Shown here: piece by piece, positions 1 to 6,741 of the stretch
Layout: each line of letters opens with the position of its first letter
Numbering within the stretch: the first letter of the stretch is position 1
The notes under the pieces: generated by a model
Told to the model about the DNA's origin: nothing
Database searches by the model: none
The model's input: the letters and a program-made list of their open reading frames with translations, nothing else
From: Phycisphaerales bacterium
GTDB lineage: Bacteria; Planctomycetota; Phycisphaerae; SM23-33
Reading direction: 5' to 3'
DNA length: 35,092 nucleotides
Assembly: GCA_018645065.1 (NCBI GenBank)
Contig: JABGPF010000019.1
Span: 1 to 35,092 of the forward strand
Position numbers and translations under genes: made by a program

Positions 1-22
1 AGCAAAAAATATGGCCTCTTTT

Positions 23-94
23 TTACGGCTGAACCGCCAAAATCAACAAACTCATCCCGACTCGCCGGTGCGTATTTTTCGTTGCATAGCCCAT
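23..94 (-). CDS. possible 23-residue leader peptide or gene remnant
   Basis: A short reading frame (MGYATKNTHRRVGMSLLILA then VQP and TAA) has a good ribosome binding site (GGGAG, 8 bases before ATG) and lies downstream of the AACGTTATATATAC element at 138-152. The peptide has a basic N-terminus and then a hydrophobic stretch, like the start of an exported protein. The stop is clear in this window. It may be a leader peptide, a degraded gene start or chance; no function can be assigned. Confidence 0.2.
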   Translation of the reverse strand: MGYATKNTHRRVGMSLLILAVQP

Positions 95-137
95 GGTCGA
101 ATCTCCCGTTTTGGTACGAGGCGATTATCGTCGATTA

Positions 138-152
138 GTATATATAACGTTT
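138..152 (-). promoter_or_regulatory. promoter-like element AAACGTTATATATAC
   Basis: Read on the minus strand this is AAACGTTATATATAC. The identical 15-mer occurs at 18572-18586 and a close variant at 28445-28459, where each sits roughly 30-50 bases before the first gene of a minus-strand transcription unit. This copy lies about 45-60 bases before the small frame starting at 94. A shared promoter or activator site is inferred. Confidence 0.3.
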
Positions 153-338
153 CTGCGCCGCCGATATGACAAAAAAATGATCCGCCTTATCGGAAAGTAA
201 GCTCGCACACGACAGGGGGCGGAATTTGTTTGAAGAATTTTTTATAACGGTGAAAATCGTAGTGAATGAGCCTGTATTGAGTTGTGAAAGTCGAAGGCTG
301 GGCGGGGCAAAAAACTCAATGTTTTGAGATGAATATCG

Positions 339-367
339 TTGACAGAAAATCCCATGGCTCGTACTAT
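339..367 (+). promoter_or_regulatory. sigma70-type promoter, TTGACA-N17-TACTAT
   Basis: A perfect -35 hexamer TTGACA (339-344) is separated by exactly 17 bases from TACTAT (362-367), which matches the -10 consensus at four of six positions. The predicted transcript starts near 374, about 20-25 bases before the ATG at 397. Confidence 0.65.
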
Positions 368-396
368 CAATCTATCGTGCCGTGGGGTCGGGGCGT

Positions 397-699
397 ATGA
401 AAAAGCGGGTGGCTGGTGAGTGTCAACCGGAAGATTGCAGGTGGATTATGCGTAGAAATGTGGTAGCACTTCCAGACGAAGAATATGATGCAATGGCCGC
501 ACCGCTGGTGGACGAGGCCTGTAGGCTCATAGAAGAAATCGGAGGTTCCAGAGCTTATTTGCTCCCAGTGATCATAGCATCGTTGCGGCCATACGCTCGC
601 GATTATGAAGTATCGCAAGGGGACGGGGGGGCGGTTCAAAGCAAAGCGCCGAAGATGCACCGCCCGCATTTGCGCATTCACAAGCCCGACGTTTTGTAG
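397..699 (+). CDS. small hypothetical protein of the phage-like module
   Basis: This gene encodes about 100 residues of unknown function. It lies directly behind a near-consensus promoter (339-367), which is the main reason to believe in it. The start chosen is ATG 397 behind a G-rich stretch. A GTG at 382 and an ATG at 448 (preceded by AGG six bases upstream) are alternatives; the latter gives a protein beginning MRRNVVALPDEEYDAMA. The middle is acidic and probably helical (VDEACRLIEEIGG), and the C-terminus is basic and rich in His and Pro. I see no membrane segment or recognised motif. It points toward the convergent repressor gene at 824-1258 and may belong to the same element. Confidence 0.5.
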   Translation: MKKRVAGECQPEDCRWIMRRNVVALPDEEYDAMAAPLVDEACRLIEEIGGSRAYLLPVIIASLRPYARDYEVSQGDGGAVQSKAPKMHRPHLRIHKPDVL

Positions 700-823
700 G
701 CTTAATGTCTGCGCCGGTTGTGCATTTTAGATGTGATCAGTTGCCCCAGGATTAACCGGAGCAATACCGGGAGTTCCCTGCGCGCATGCGAACGAAAGAG
801 TCGGCCCGGGCGATACCGCGATA

Positions 824-1258
824 TCACGCCGACGTATCGCCAGTCTGCTGGCGACGCTTGTTCTTTACGCTGTGATGATGCGCCTCTGCCGCTGCGAGAT
901 TGCTGCTCAGATCGGCGCCGAGTATCCCGCCTTCTTCGGTCCCACCACCGGAGGCAAGACCGAAAACAAAACCCGCCGCGCGAGCCTGCAAAACCGGATC
1001 AAGCTTCCGGAAGGCTGCAAGCAATTCTCGCTCCTGACCGGTGACAGGCATTGGCGCAGAATCACCAGATATCTGCATCAGAGTCTTGGGCGGCACACCG
1101 GTGGCTTGGGCTATCTTGTGCAGAATACCAGTACCACCAAGATTGTGCTCGGCGCGACTTATCGTTATACGCGAACAACCTATCTCCGCCGCCAAGTCGG
1201 ACTGAGTCCGGAACCCGCTGGCGATTCGTGCGTCTCGTACTGCTTTACCATTGATCAT
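824..1258 (-). CDS. Cro/C1-type (XRE family) HTH repressor
   Basis: This 144-residue protein has an N-terminal helix-turn-helix of the XRE/C1 type (about residues 5-60: VRDARIASGFRTQSDLAAEI, then SRITISRAEHN), in which the QSDLAAEIGCSRITISRAE part is the typical HTH core. The C-terminal half has a hydrophobic helix (about residues 85-100) and a low-complexity basic tail. In the family, such proteins repress a divergent lytic or transfer operon and often their own gene. Here the gene is divergent from the 1464-4070 operon, with candidate operators between them, so it is probably the regulator of that operon. No ribosome binding site is visible. Instead the -10 hexamer ends only six bases before ATG, suggesting a leaderless mRNA. 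Confidence 0.8.
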   Translation of the reverse strand: MINGKAVRDARIASGFRTQSDLAAEIGCSRITISRAEHNLGGTGILHKIAQATGVPPKTLMQISGDSAPMPVTGQERELLAAFRKLDPVLQARAAGFVFGLASGGGTEEGGILGADLSSNLAAAEAHHHSVKNKRRQQTGDTSA

Positions 1259-1264
1259 GTATGT

Positions 1265-1294
1265 ATTCTACGCGCCGAACAAGGGACCATGCAA
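1265..1294 (-). promoter_or_regulatory. promoter of the repressor gene, probably leaderless
   Basis: On the minus strand TTGCAT (1294-1289) and TAGAAT (1270-1265) are separated by 18 bases. The start codon at 1258 begins six bases after the -10 hexamer, so transcription would begin at or next to the ATG, as known for lambda cI transcribed from PRM. This explains the absence of a ribosome binding site. Confidence 0.55.
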
Positions 1295-1400
1295 CTTTCT
1301 TGAACATTTTTTTTGGTGATGCAACTCACGCTGTACACGGAGATAACGATACCCAAAAACACGATTTGACCAAAAAGCGTTACAAATGAAACATTTATGC

Positions 1401-1428
1401 TTGCACAATGATGCATCACTGTTACAAT
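1401..1428 (+). promoter_or_regulatory. promoter of the divergent operon, TTGCAC-N16-TACAAT
   Basis: TTGCAC (1401-1406) and TACAAT (1423-1428) are spaced by 16 bases. The predicted start of transcription is near 1435, about 30 bases before the GTG at 1464. The spacer contains the palindrome described separately, so repressor binding there would block RNA polymerase. Confidence 0.55.
1409..1418. promoter_or_regulatory. candidate operator, palindrome TGATGCATCA
   Basis: TGATGCATCA is a perfect 10-base palindrome inside the spacer of the 1401-1428 promoter, and its flanks extend the symmetry to 14 of 16 positions. The half-site TGATGCA recurs at 1317-1323 and ATGCAAC at 1289-1295, overlapping the -35 region of the repressor promoter. 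A second inverted repeat, GTTACA (1421-1426) with TGTAAC (1440-1445), overlaps the -10. Binding by the 824-1258 repressor is inferred. Confidence 0.45.
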
Positions 1429-1463
1429 AATAGCTGTAATGTAACCAAATGAGGTCAGATGTA

Positions 1464-1793
1464 GTGGAAAAGGGAAGTAAAAACATAACAGCGGGGCAGC
1501 AGTTGGGTCAGTTGGTTAACGGACGAATAATTCCCGCGATTGCGGAATTACGTGCTCGTTGGGACCGATTATACCCGGCTGTTCGCGACTCAAAACGTCC
1601 GGATGTTTTTGTGTGTCGCGGTTGCGGGCATCGGGTCGAGTCGAGTTTGATCGATGGCGGAGCCTATCAGATCAGGACGGTGGCAGGGCGTCATTTCGGG
1701 CATCCTGACCTGGACTCGCCCGACGAGTTTGTAACATTATGCCCCGATTGCGGAGCAACTGAGAGTTTCGGGGAGGTCGCCCATGCGGAGTAA
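1464..1793 (+). CDS. zinc-ribbon-like small protein, first gene of the module operon
   Basis: This is a protein of about 109 residues with two Cys pairs: CRGC followed by GHR in the middle, and CPDC near the end. Together these could bind one zinc as a ribbon. The N-terminal half is probably helical (GRIIPAIAELRARWDRLYPA). I chose GTG 1464 because GAGG at 1451-1454 sits nine bases before it. The upstream in-frame ATG at 1449 has no ribosome binding site and lies only about 14 bases after the predicted transcript start, but remains possible. The gene overlaps the next by 11 bases, so the two are probably translated together. The function is unknown; a nucleic-acid-binding role is a guess from the zinc ribbon and context. 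Confidence 0.65.
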   Translation: MEKGSKNITAGQQLGQLVNGRIIPAIAELRARWDRLYPAVRDSKRPDVFVCRGCGHRVESSLIDGGAYQIRTVAGRHFGHPDLDSPDEFVTLCPDCGATESFGEVAHAE

Positions 1794-2163
1794 GAAGCAA
1801 CTTCCTGACAACGCGATCGGGTTTCGCTGCACCGGTCCGGAGTGCGGGCAGTGGGTTGGCGATGTTCGATATGTCGGCCCGATGGGCCACGCGCCCCGAA
1901 ACCTCTGTTTCGAATGCTGGGTCGAACATTGGGAGCGTGTGGAGGCGATCGCCATGAACGGTGGACGCTGGACTGATATCGACGAAGCGCTCTGGTTGGT
2001 CTGTCATGGTCTGACGTTCAGCCAGGCCGCCGACATCATCACCATAAATCGCAAAACGCTGCATCGCTGGATTACGAAAATGCGCCGCCAGCCCGATCTC
2101 ATACCCGGTTGGTTGATTCACAAAAACGAAGTTCTGCGTCAAACAATCTCGCAGGCAATCTGA
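1783..2163 (+). CDS. small protein with Cys-rich N-terminus and HTH-like C-terminus
   Basis: This 126-residue protein has two parts. The N-terminal part carries CTGPEC and, about 28 residues later, CFEC, a spacing that could form a zinc-binding site. The C-terminal part (about residues 80-105, LTFSQAADIITINRKTLHRW) reads as a helix-turn-helix, similar in style to the DNA-binding part of small transposase or terminase-like phage proteins. It overlaps the preceding gene by 11 bases and is followed 13 bases later by the next gene, so it sits in one operon. It may bind DNA. Family membership could not be recognised. Confidence 0.65.
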   Translation: MRSKKQLPDNAIGFRCTGPECGQWVGDVRYVGPMGHAPRNLCFECWVEHWERVEAIAMNGGRWTDIDEALWLVCHGLTFSQAADIITINRKTLHRWITKMRRQPDLIPGWLIHKNEVLRQTISQAI

Positions 2164-2176
2164 CAGGAGAAATCAA

Positions 2177-2635
2177 ATGAGCAAATTAACGAACAAACCG
2201 CACCCCCAATTCACAAGACGCAAAAAGCTTTTGTGGCGGATGGCGATGGCTATTTGCGGGGCACATGGCCTGCACGCATCGATCCGCAAAGAGGCGGCTG
2301 CTGAGATCACTGCAAACGCCTACAGAATCCCTCCGGAAAAACTGCAGGCCTACGCCCATCAGGTGGCCAGTAGAGCCCTAGCCGCCGATTTGCATATCCC
2401 GCGACGAGATATACCACTATCCCGCATAGCCTCAAAAGCAATCGCCGAATACGAATACGAACGCAGGAGGCGAGATGTGAGGCGAATGATTACCGACGGG
2501 GTCGACAACTGGGTGTCCGGGTTCGACTACCAAAGCCGACGCTTTGCCATCGAAAACGGCGTCTGCCCAAGATGCGGAGAACTCGGCGCTTTTACAGAAG
2601 ACGGTGGGGCCTGCCAGTGCGGATTCAAGTTCTAA
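2177..2635 (+). CDS. hypothetical protein with C-terminal zinc ribbon
   Basis: This 152-residue protein is preceded by a clear ribosome binding site (CAGGAG seven bases before ATG). It is rich in Lys and Arg at the N-terminus and along the predicted helices. It ends in a compact zinc-ribbon pattern, CPRCGE then CQCGF, about 17 residues apart. The N-terminal region (RRKKLLWRMAMAICGAHGL and following) appears helical and basic, compatible with nucleic-acid binding. The short spacing to both neighbours and the ATG overlapping the TAA stop (base 2635) place it in the module operon. No specific function can be assigned. Confidence 0.65.
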   Translation: MSKLTNKPHPQFTRRKKLLWRMAMAICGAHGLHASIRKEAAAEITANAYRIPPEKLQAYAHQVASRALAADLHIPRRDIPLSRIASKAIAEYEYERRRRDVRRMITDGVDNWVSGFDYQSRRFAIENGVCPRCGELGAFTEDGGACQCGFKF

Positions 2636-2658
2636 TGAGAAAACGAAAGGACGAAAAA

Positions 2659-2868
2659 ATGGGATCAGGAAACGAACATGCGGTCTTGGAACCGATATGC
2701 GAATTGACGGAGATGAAGCCCGAACGCTCGCCAGGGCTCGACGTCCCGGACGTCGTGATAGTTTTCGAACTGGATCAGGGCCAATACGCCTCAGCCAGAG
2801 AGCATCTGGATCATTTGATCGACGTTCACAACCTTTCAGCACACGTACATTTTGAGGACCAACAATGA
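2659..2868 (+). CDS. small acidic hypothetical protein
   Basis: This is a 69-residue acidic protein beginning MGSGNEHAVLEPICELTEMK. The start at 2659 is chosen because AAAGGA sits seven bases before it. An in-frame ATG at 2635, overlapping the previous stop, would add eight residues but has no ribosome binding site. The C-terminal half contains a strand-like VVIVFEL and a helix with several His residues (SAREHLDHLIDVH). Its TGA overlaps the next ATG (ATGA, 2865-2868), so it is translationally coupled to the ABC-GNAT gene, which suggests the two products act together. No known family was recognised. Confidence 0.6.
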   Translation: MGSGNEHAVLEPICELTEMKPERSPGLDVPDVVIVFELDQGQYASAREHLDHLIDVHNLSAHVHFEDQQ

Positions 2869-4070
2869 AACTTTCATGCAGTTACGCCTCGGCGCCAAAG
2901 CGCCCTACGTGCAATACGTCGTACATTCGCGACATGTTCGGGATCGACTTCGAGACCGCCCGAACTGTCATCGCACGCGATGTCGAGATCGATTATCGCC
3001 CAGGCCGTATCGTGTTGTTTGTAGGCCCGAGCGGTAGCGGTAAGTCGAGTTTACTTCGCGCAGCGGCGGGGCGGTTGGCCGGGGGCGTGAGTTTGGATGA
3101 TTCGTTCGACGATTCGCGAGCGATTATCGACACGCTCGGTCCAGACGCACGCCGGGCGGTTCATTATCTGGGCGTCTGCGGATTGTCCGAAGCGATGGTC
3201 CTGCTACGAACGCCCGGTGAACTGAGCGACGGGCAACGCTACCGATACGCATTGGCCAGATGCCTTGCCAGCGAGTCGAAGACCATCGTAGCCGACGAAT
3301 GGTGCGCCTCGCTCGACCAGGTGGCTGCACGAGTGATAAACTATAATGTTCGTCGTCTTGCCGACACGCGAGGGGTGGGGTTTTTGCTGGCGGGCACTCG
3401 TGAAGATATTATTGACGACCTCCGTCCCGACGTGATTGTTTATTGTCGCGGCGGCGGGGTGGTCGATGTGCAGAACATGTCCCAACCGCAGCCTCGCGGG
3501 CCGATCAGCTTCAGTCACGAATTGGAGATATGCGAGGGGAAACTGTCGGATTGGCCATATTTCGCCAAGTGGCACTATAGGGGCCATGGGATCGGACCGA
3601 TCCGACGGGTGAATCTGCTGATGCACCATGGGCGGAAGGTCGGGATATGCATATTCGGATTCGGACCGCTGGCAAGTGCTCAGCGTAATCGGTTGTTTGG
3701 TCTCAAGGGGAAAATAACTTCCGCTCGGGCCAGATTGATCAACGAAAACTTCGCATGCGTGTCGCGTATCGTTTTGGAGCCTACTTATCGGGGCGCGGGT
3801 ATTGGCGGGCTCTTTCTTCGCAGGGCGTGTGAGGCGGCGCCGTGGCCTTGGATTGAACTTATAAGCGAGATGGCCAATCTCGTACCGTTCTATAGGTCGG
3901 CGGGGTTTGTACTCACCGGTCGCTCGACATGCGCGTCTGTCAAAAAACCGGACACAAGCGCCGGTCGCGCGTTCTGGGGCAAGTCAAACTGGACCGACGC
4001 CACATACGCTAAATACAAAAAACGCACCCGTCACAGCCGCCCAGCCTACTGCATCCGAGACAACCGATAA
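2865..4070 (+). CDS. ABC-type ATPase fused to GNAT (Mom-like) acyltransferase, COG2401 type
   Basis: This 401-residue protein has an ABC ATPase half and an acyltransferase half. In the first, Walker A is GPSGSGKS (about 54-61), the signature is LSDGQ (120-124, a variant of LSGGQ) and Walker B is TIVADEW (about 140-146, with D144 and E145). The usual switch His appears to be missing (LLAGTRE). No membrane segments are present, so it is not a transporter. Residues about 215-350 are a GNAT domain with the acyl-CoA loop RGAGIG (309-314) and a FYRSAGF ending. The architecture matches COG2401, an ABC-type ATPase fused to a predicted acetyltransferase. The WHY near the start of the GNAT half, followed by a GICIFG strand, recalls Mom-family enzymes that modify adenine in phage DNA. 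That link is an inference from pattern memory. It is the last gene of the coupled operon. Confidence 0.85.
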   Translation: MKLSCSYASAPKRPTCNTSYIRDMFGIDFETARTVIARDVEIDYRPGRIVLFVGPSGSGKSSLLRAAAGRLAGGVSLDDSFDDSRAIIDTLGPDARRAVHYLGVCGLSEAMVLLRTPGELSDGQRYRYALARCLASESKTIVADEWCASLDQVAARVINYNVRRLADTRGVGFLLAGTREDIIDDLRPDVIVYCRGGGVVDVQNMSQPQPRGPISFSHELEICEGKLSDWPYFAKWHYRGHGIGPIRRVNLLMHHGRKVGICIFGFGPLASAQRNRLFGLKGKITSARARLINENFACVSRIVLEPTYRGAGIGGLFLRRACEAAPWPWIELISEMANLVPFYRSAGFVLTGRSTCASVKKPDTSAGRAFWGKSNWTDATYAKYKKRTRHSRPAYCIRDNR

Positions 4071-4154
4071 CGATCAATGGTTGCCCGAGGCGCCGGGGGA
4101 TATATAATTGCTGTCGGTGATGTTGCGAAATACGCGATTGTGGGAGTTGCCATT

Positions 4155-4628
4155 GTGAAATATATGAAATATACTCAAAAATTGTGCCTGATGCTTCTGG
4201 GGCTTTTTGTTGCCTGTCAGGTGTCTTGCACTTCGGCGGGACCCGGTAAGTTGGTCGAACTGGCTCGGCCTGCGCCGGAATCGACAAAACCGGTGATCCG
4301 GACTGGCGCTACGATCAAGGAGGCGATGTCGATCGCGAGGGCAAAAGCCAAATCCGGTGAATATGACTTCATTATCGATAATATGCTCTCCGAGGAGTGC
4401 ATAAATGATGTGATCCGCAAGTTCGGTAAAGACAAATGGCGTGAGAAGATAAAGCAAGAAGGCCTCAAACGCCTCCCGTACTACTACGGATGGATGAAGA
4501 ATCCCTCCGCCCGCACATTCGGTGATAAGACGATCCTGACCGGTCAGCATGGTTGTTACGCCGAGTACGTCAAAGTCGGTGACGCGTATCTGATAGTGGA
4601 TTTCGGTCAGCGTCTTACGTCGATGTAG
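4155..4628 (+). CDS. putative lipoprotein, function unknown
   Basis: This protein of about 157 residues begins, after a GTG start, with a basic and hydrophobic signal (KYTQKLCLMLLGLFVACQVSC) that ends in one of two Cys residues and could be lipid-modified. GTG 4155 is chosen because GGGAG lies eight bases upstream; the ATG at 4164 is too far from it. The mature part has a Pro-rich linker and then a mostly helical domain (SGEYDFIIDNMLSEECINDV), ending in beta-like segments (CYAEYVKVGDAYLIVDFG). I do not recognise the family. The gene lies between the phage-like module and the sulfatase and may belong to either side. Confidence 0.65.
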   Translation: MKYMKYTQKLCLMLLGLFVACQVSCTSAGPGKLVELARPAPESTKPVIRTGATIKEAMSIARAKAKSGEYDFIIDNMLSEECINDVIRKFGKDKWREKIKQEGLKRLPYYYGWMKNPSARTFGDKTILTGQHGCYAEYVKVGDAYLIVDFGQRLTSM

Positions 4629-4692
4629 GCTGGGTTCAGCGCTATCTATGCTGTACTTCGATATGATGCTATGTTATGCGCCGAGGCATCGT

Positions 4693-4730
4693 AACTGGCG
4701 TCTGGTGCATAATACCAGAGTTTTCCAGTT
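4693..4730. other. nested hairpin in the intergenic region
   Basis: The outer arms AACTGG (4693-4698) and CCAGTT (4725-4730) enclose inner arms CTGGT (4702-4706) and ACCAG (4714-4718). The RNA could fold as one interrupted stem-loop. No T-run follows, so a simple Rho-independent terminator is unlikely. It may mark the end of the lipoprotein transcript or a leader structure ahead of the sulfatase. Confidence 0.3.
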
Positions 4731-4843
4731 AAAGATTGTCCCACATCTTCTGCTGGTGTAGTCTATTGTTAACGTTCAGGTGATGCGGTTCGAAACGTCT
4801 GGACGCAACAATCAATTTGCACTGCAATAAAGGAATCTGCGAT

Positions 4844-6724
4844 ATGAAATCAGGGATCAATAGAAGAGATTTTTTGAGGGTTACCGGCGCGACGATTGGG
4901 GCAATGTGTCTGGCGCCGGGCGGGTGTGCGGGACCGACGATTTCAGGTAGCAGTTTTACCGCCAAAGATGCACCTCGACCAAATATTGTCCTGATCATGT
5001 CCGACGATATGGGCATCTCGGATATCGGGTGCTACGGTAGCGAAATTAAAACACCTACACTGGACGCACTTGCCGAAAGCGGCGTGCGGTTCAAACAGTT
5101 CTACAACACCGGACGATGCTGCCCAACTCGCGCAGCACTCCTTACGGGCCTGTACTCACACCAGGCCGGTATCGGACACATGCTCAGCGACAAAGGCTAC
5201 GCAGGCTACCGCGGCGAACTGGCGCCAAACAGCGTCACCATCGCCGAGGCTCTCCGACCGGCGGGCTACAGCACGTATATGATCGGAAAATGGCACGTCA
5301 CCACGAACATTCGTGATACTGGGAAGCGTCACAACTGGCCTTTGCAGCGCGGGTTCGATAAGTTCTACGGAATGGTTATCGGTGCGGCGAGCTTTTTCGA
5401 CCCGGCCTCGCTCACGCGCGGTAACAAGAACATCACGCCGGTTAATGACGCCAAGTACAAACCCAAACAGTTCTACTTCACCACGGCGATAACCGACAAT
5501 ACGCTGATGTACCTCAAAGAGCACAAGGCGAAGGAAGAGAAAACCGGCAAGGAAAAACCGTTCTTCGCCTACGTGGGCTACACCGCGGCCCACTGGCCGA
5601 TGCACGCGCTACCCGAAGATATCGCCAAGTACAAAGGCTGCTACGATAAAGGCTGGGACGAACTCCGCAAAACCCGCCACAAGAAGATGATCGATATCGG
5701 ACTGGTCGAAAAGGAATGGGGCATTACTCCGCGCGACCCGAAGGTTCCGGCGTGGGAAAGCCTCTCGGATGCGAAAAAGAAAGTGCAGCCCACGCGGATG
5801 GAGGCTTACGCCGCGATGGTCGACTGCATGGATCAGGGCATCGGCAAGATCGTCGCAGAGTTGAAGGCCCAGGGCAAATACGACAATACGCTGTTCCTGT
5901 TCTTACAGGACAACGGCGGTTGCGCCGAGCCGTTCGGCCTGTGCGAAGAGACAATCCCGCCGATGGACACCAAGGAGCGCGTGCCAGCGCTGGACCCGGA
6001 TCATTTGCAGTTTAACCTGGCGCCTAACTGGACTCGCGACGGTAAGCCGATTCATCGCGGAGCGAATGTTGTGTCTGGTCCGGCGACTACGTATATCGCC
6101 TGCGGGCGTGAGTGGGCAAACGCTCAGAACACACCGTTCAGACTCTACAAACACTGGGAGCACGAGGGCGGGATCGCATCACCGCTGATAGCGTCGTGGG
6201 GCAATTTGTTCAAGAAGCACGGCGCCAAGAGTGGCGGGTGGGTCCAGGGACCCGGACACCTGATCGACTTGATGGCCACCTGCGTAGACGTAGCCGGCGC
6301 CACGTATCCGCAGAAACGCAAGAATGTGCCCGTAATACCGGCAGAGGGCGAGAGCCTCGTCAAGGCGTTCCTGGGCGAGAAGCTGGATCGCGACACGTTG
6401 TATTGGGAGCACGAGGGTAACTGTGCTGTGCTCAAGGGCGACTGGAAGTTAGTTTCCGACGGTTCGGTTAAGGGCCCTTGGGAACTATACAACCTGCGCA
6501 CAGATCGTTGCGAGATGAAGGACCTGGCCGCAAAGATGCCCAAGAAGGTCGCCGAGTTGAAGAAACTCTGGCAGGCCTGGGCCGAGCGAGCACAGGTGCT
6601 GCCCCTGAACCCTCCGCAACTGGACCCCAGCGAACTGAGGGCGGACATGCTGGAAGGGCAGATTTTCCCCATGGACCCGCGACCCGGCGCTAAGATTATC
6701 CTGCCGAAGAAACCCCAAAAATAA
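4844..6724 (+). CDS. Tat-exported Cys-type sulfatase
   Basis: This is a 626-residue sulfatase of the alkaline-phosphatase-like superfamily, predicted to remove sulfate esters from a polysaccharide outside the cytoplasm. The signal carries a twin-arginine motif (NRRDFLRV) followed by a hydrophobic stretch and GGC, a possible lipobox. The metal-binding pair D54-D55 (MSDDMG) and the signature CCPTR are present. C92 is the first residue of the C-x-P-x-R motif and the one expected to become formylglycine. Further family motifs include GKWH and HWP. ATG 4844 is chosen because AAGGA lies just upstream. The protein is longer than the other two sulfatases here, with inserts in the middle. It is followed after 17 bases by the GH10 gene, so the two are probably one operon. 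The substrate is unknown. Confidence 0.93.
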   Translation: MKSGINRRDFLRVTGATIGAMCLAPGGCAGPTISGSSFTAKDAPRPNIVLIMSDDMGISDIGCYGSEIKTPTLDALAESGVRFKQFYNTGRCCPTRAALLTGLYSHQAGIGHMLSDKGYAGYRGELAPNSVTIAEALRPAGYSTYMIGKWHVTTNIRDTGKRHNWPLQRGFDKFYGMVIGAASFFDPASLTRGNKNITPVNDAKYKPKQFYFTTAITDNTLMYLKEHKAKEEKTGKEKPFFAYVGYTAAHWPMHALPEDIAKYKGCYDKGWDELRKTRHKKMIDIGLVEKEWGITPRDPKVPAWESLSDAKKKVQPTRMEAYAAMVDCMDQGIGKIVAELKAQGKYDNTLFLFLQDNGGCAEPFGLCEETIPPMDTKERVPALDPDHLQFNLAPNWTRDGKPIHRGANVVSGPATTYIACGREWANAQNTPFRLYKHWEHEGGIASPLIASWGNLFKKHGAKSGGWVQGPGHLIDLMATCVDVAGATYPQKRKNVPVIPAEGESLVKAFLGEKLDRDTLYWEHEGNCAVLKGDWKLVSDGSVKGPWELYNLRTDRCEMKDLAAKMPKKVAELKKLWQAWAERAQVLPLNPPQLDPSELRADMLEGQIFPMDPRPGAKIILPKKPQK

Positions 6725-6741
6725 CGCCGGGAGATAAGACG

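Larger units (their letters stand above)
95..396. other. non-coding AT-rich stretch upstream of the phage-like module
   Basis: I see no convincing gene here. The stretch holds a promoter-like element on the minus strand (138-152) and a strong plus-strand sigma70-type promoter at its right end (339-367). The rest is AT-rich with short A and T runs. Confidence 0.5.

Noticed and set aside
718-1303. Plus-strand frames opposite the repressor gene
   Set aside because: They are shadows of the repressor coding strand, rich in Arg and Ser without any recognisable pattern.
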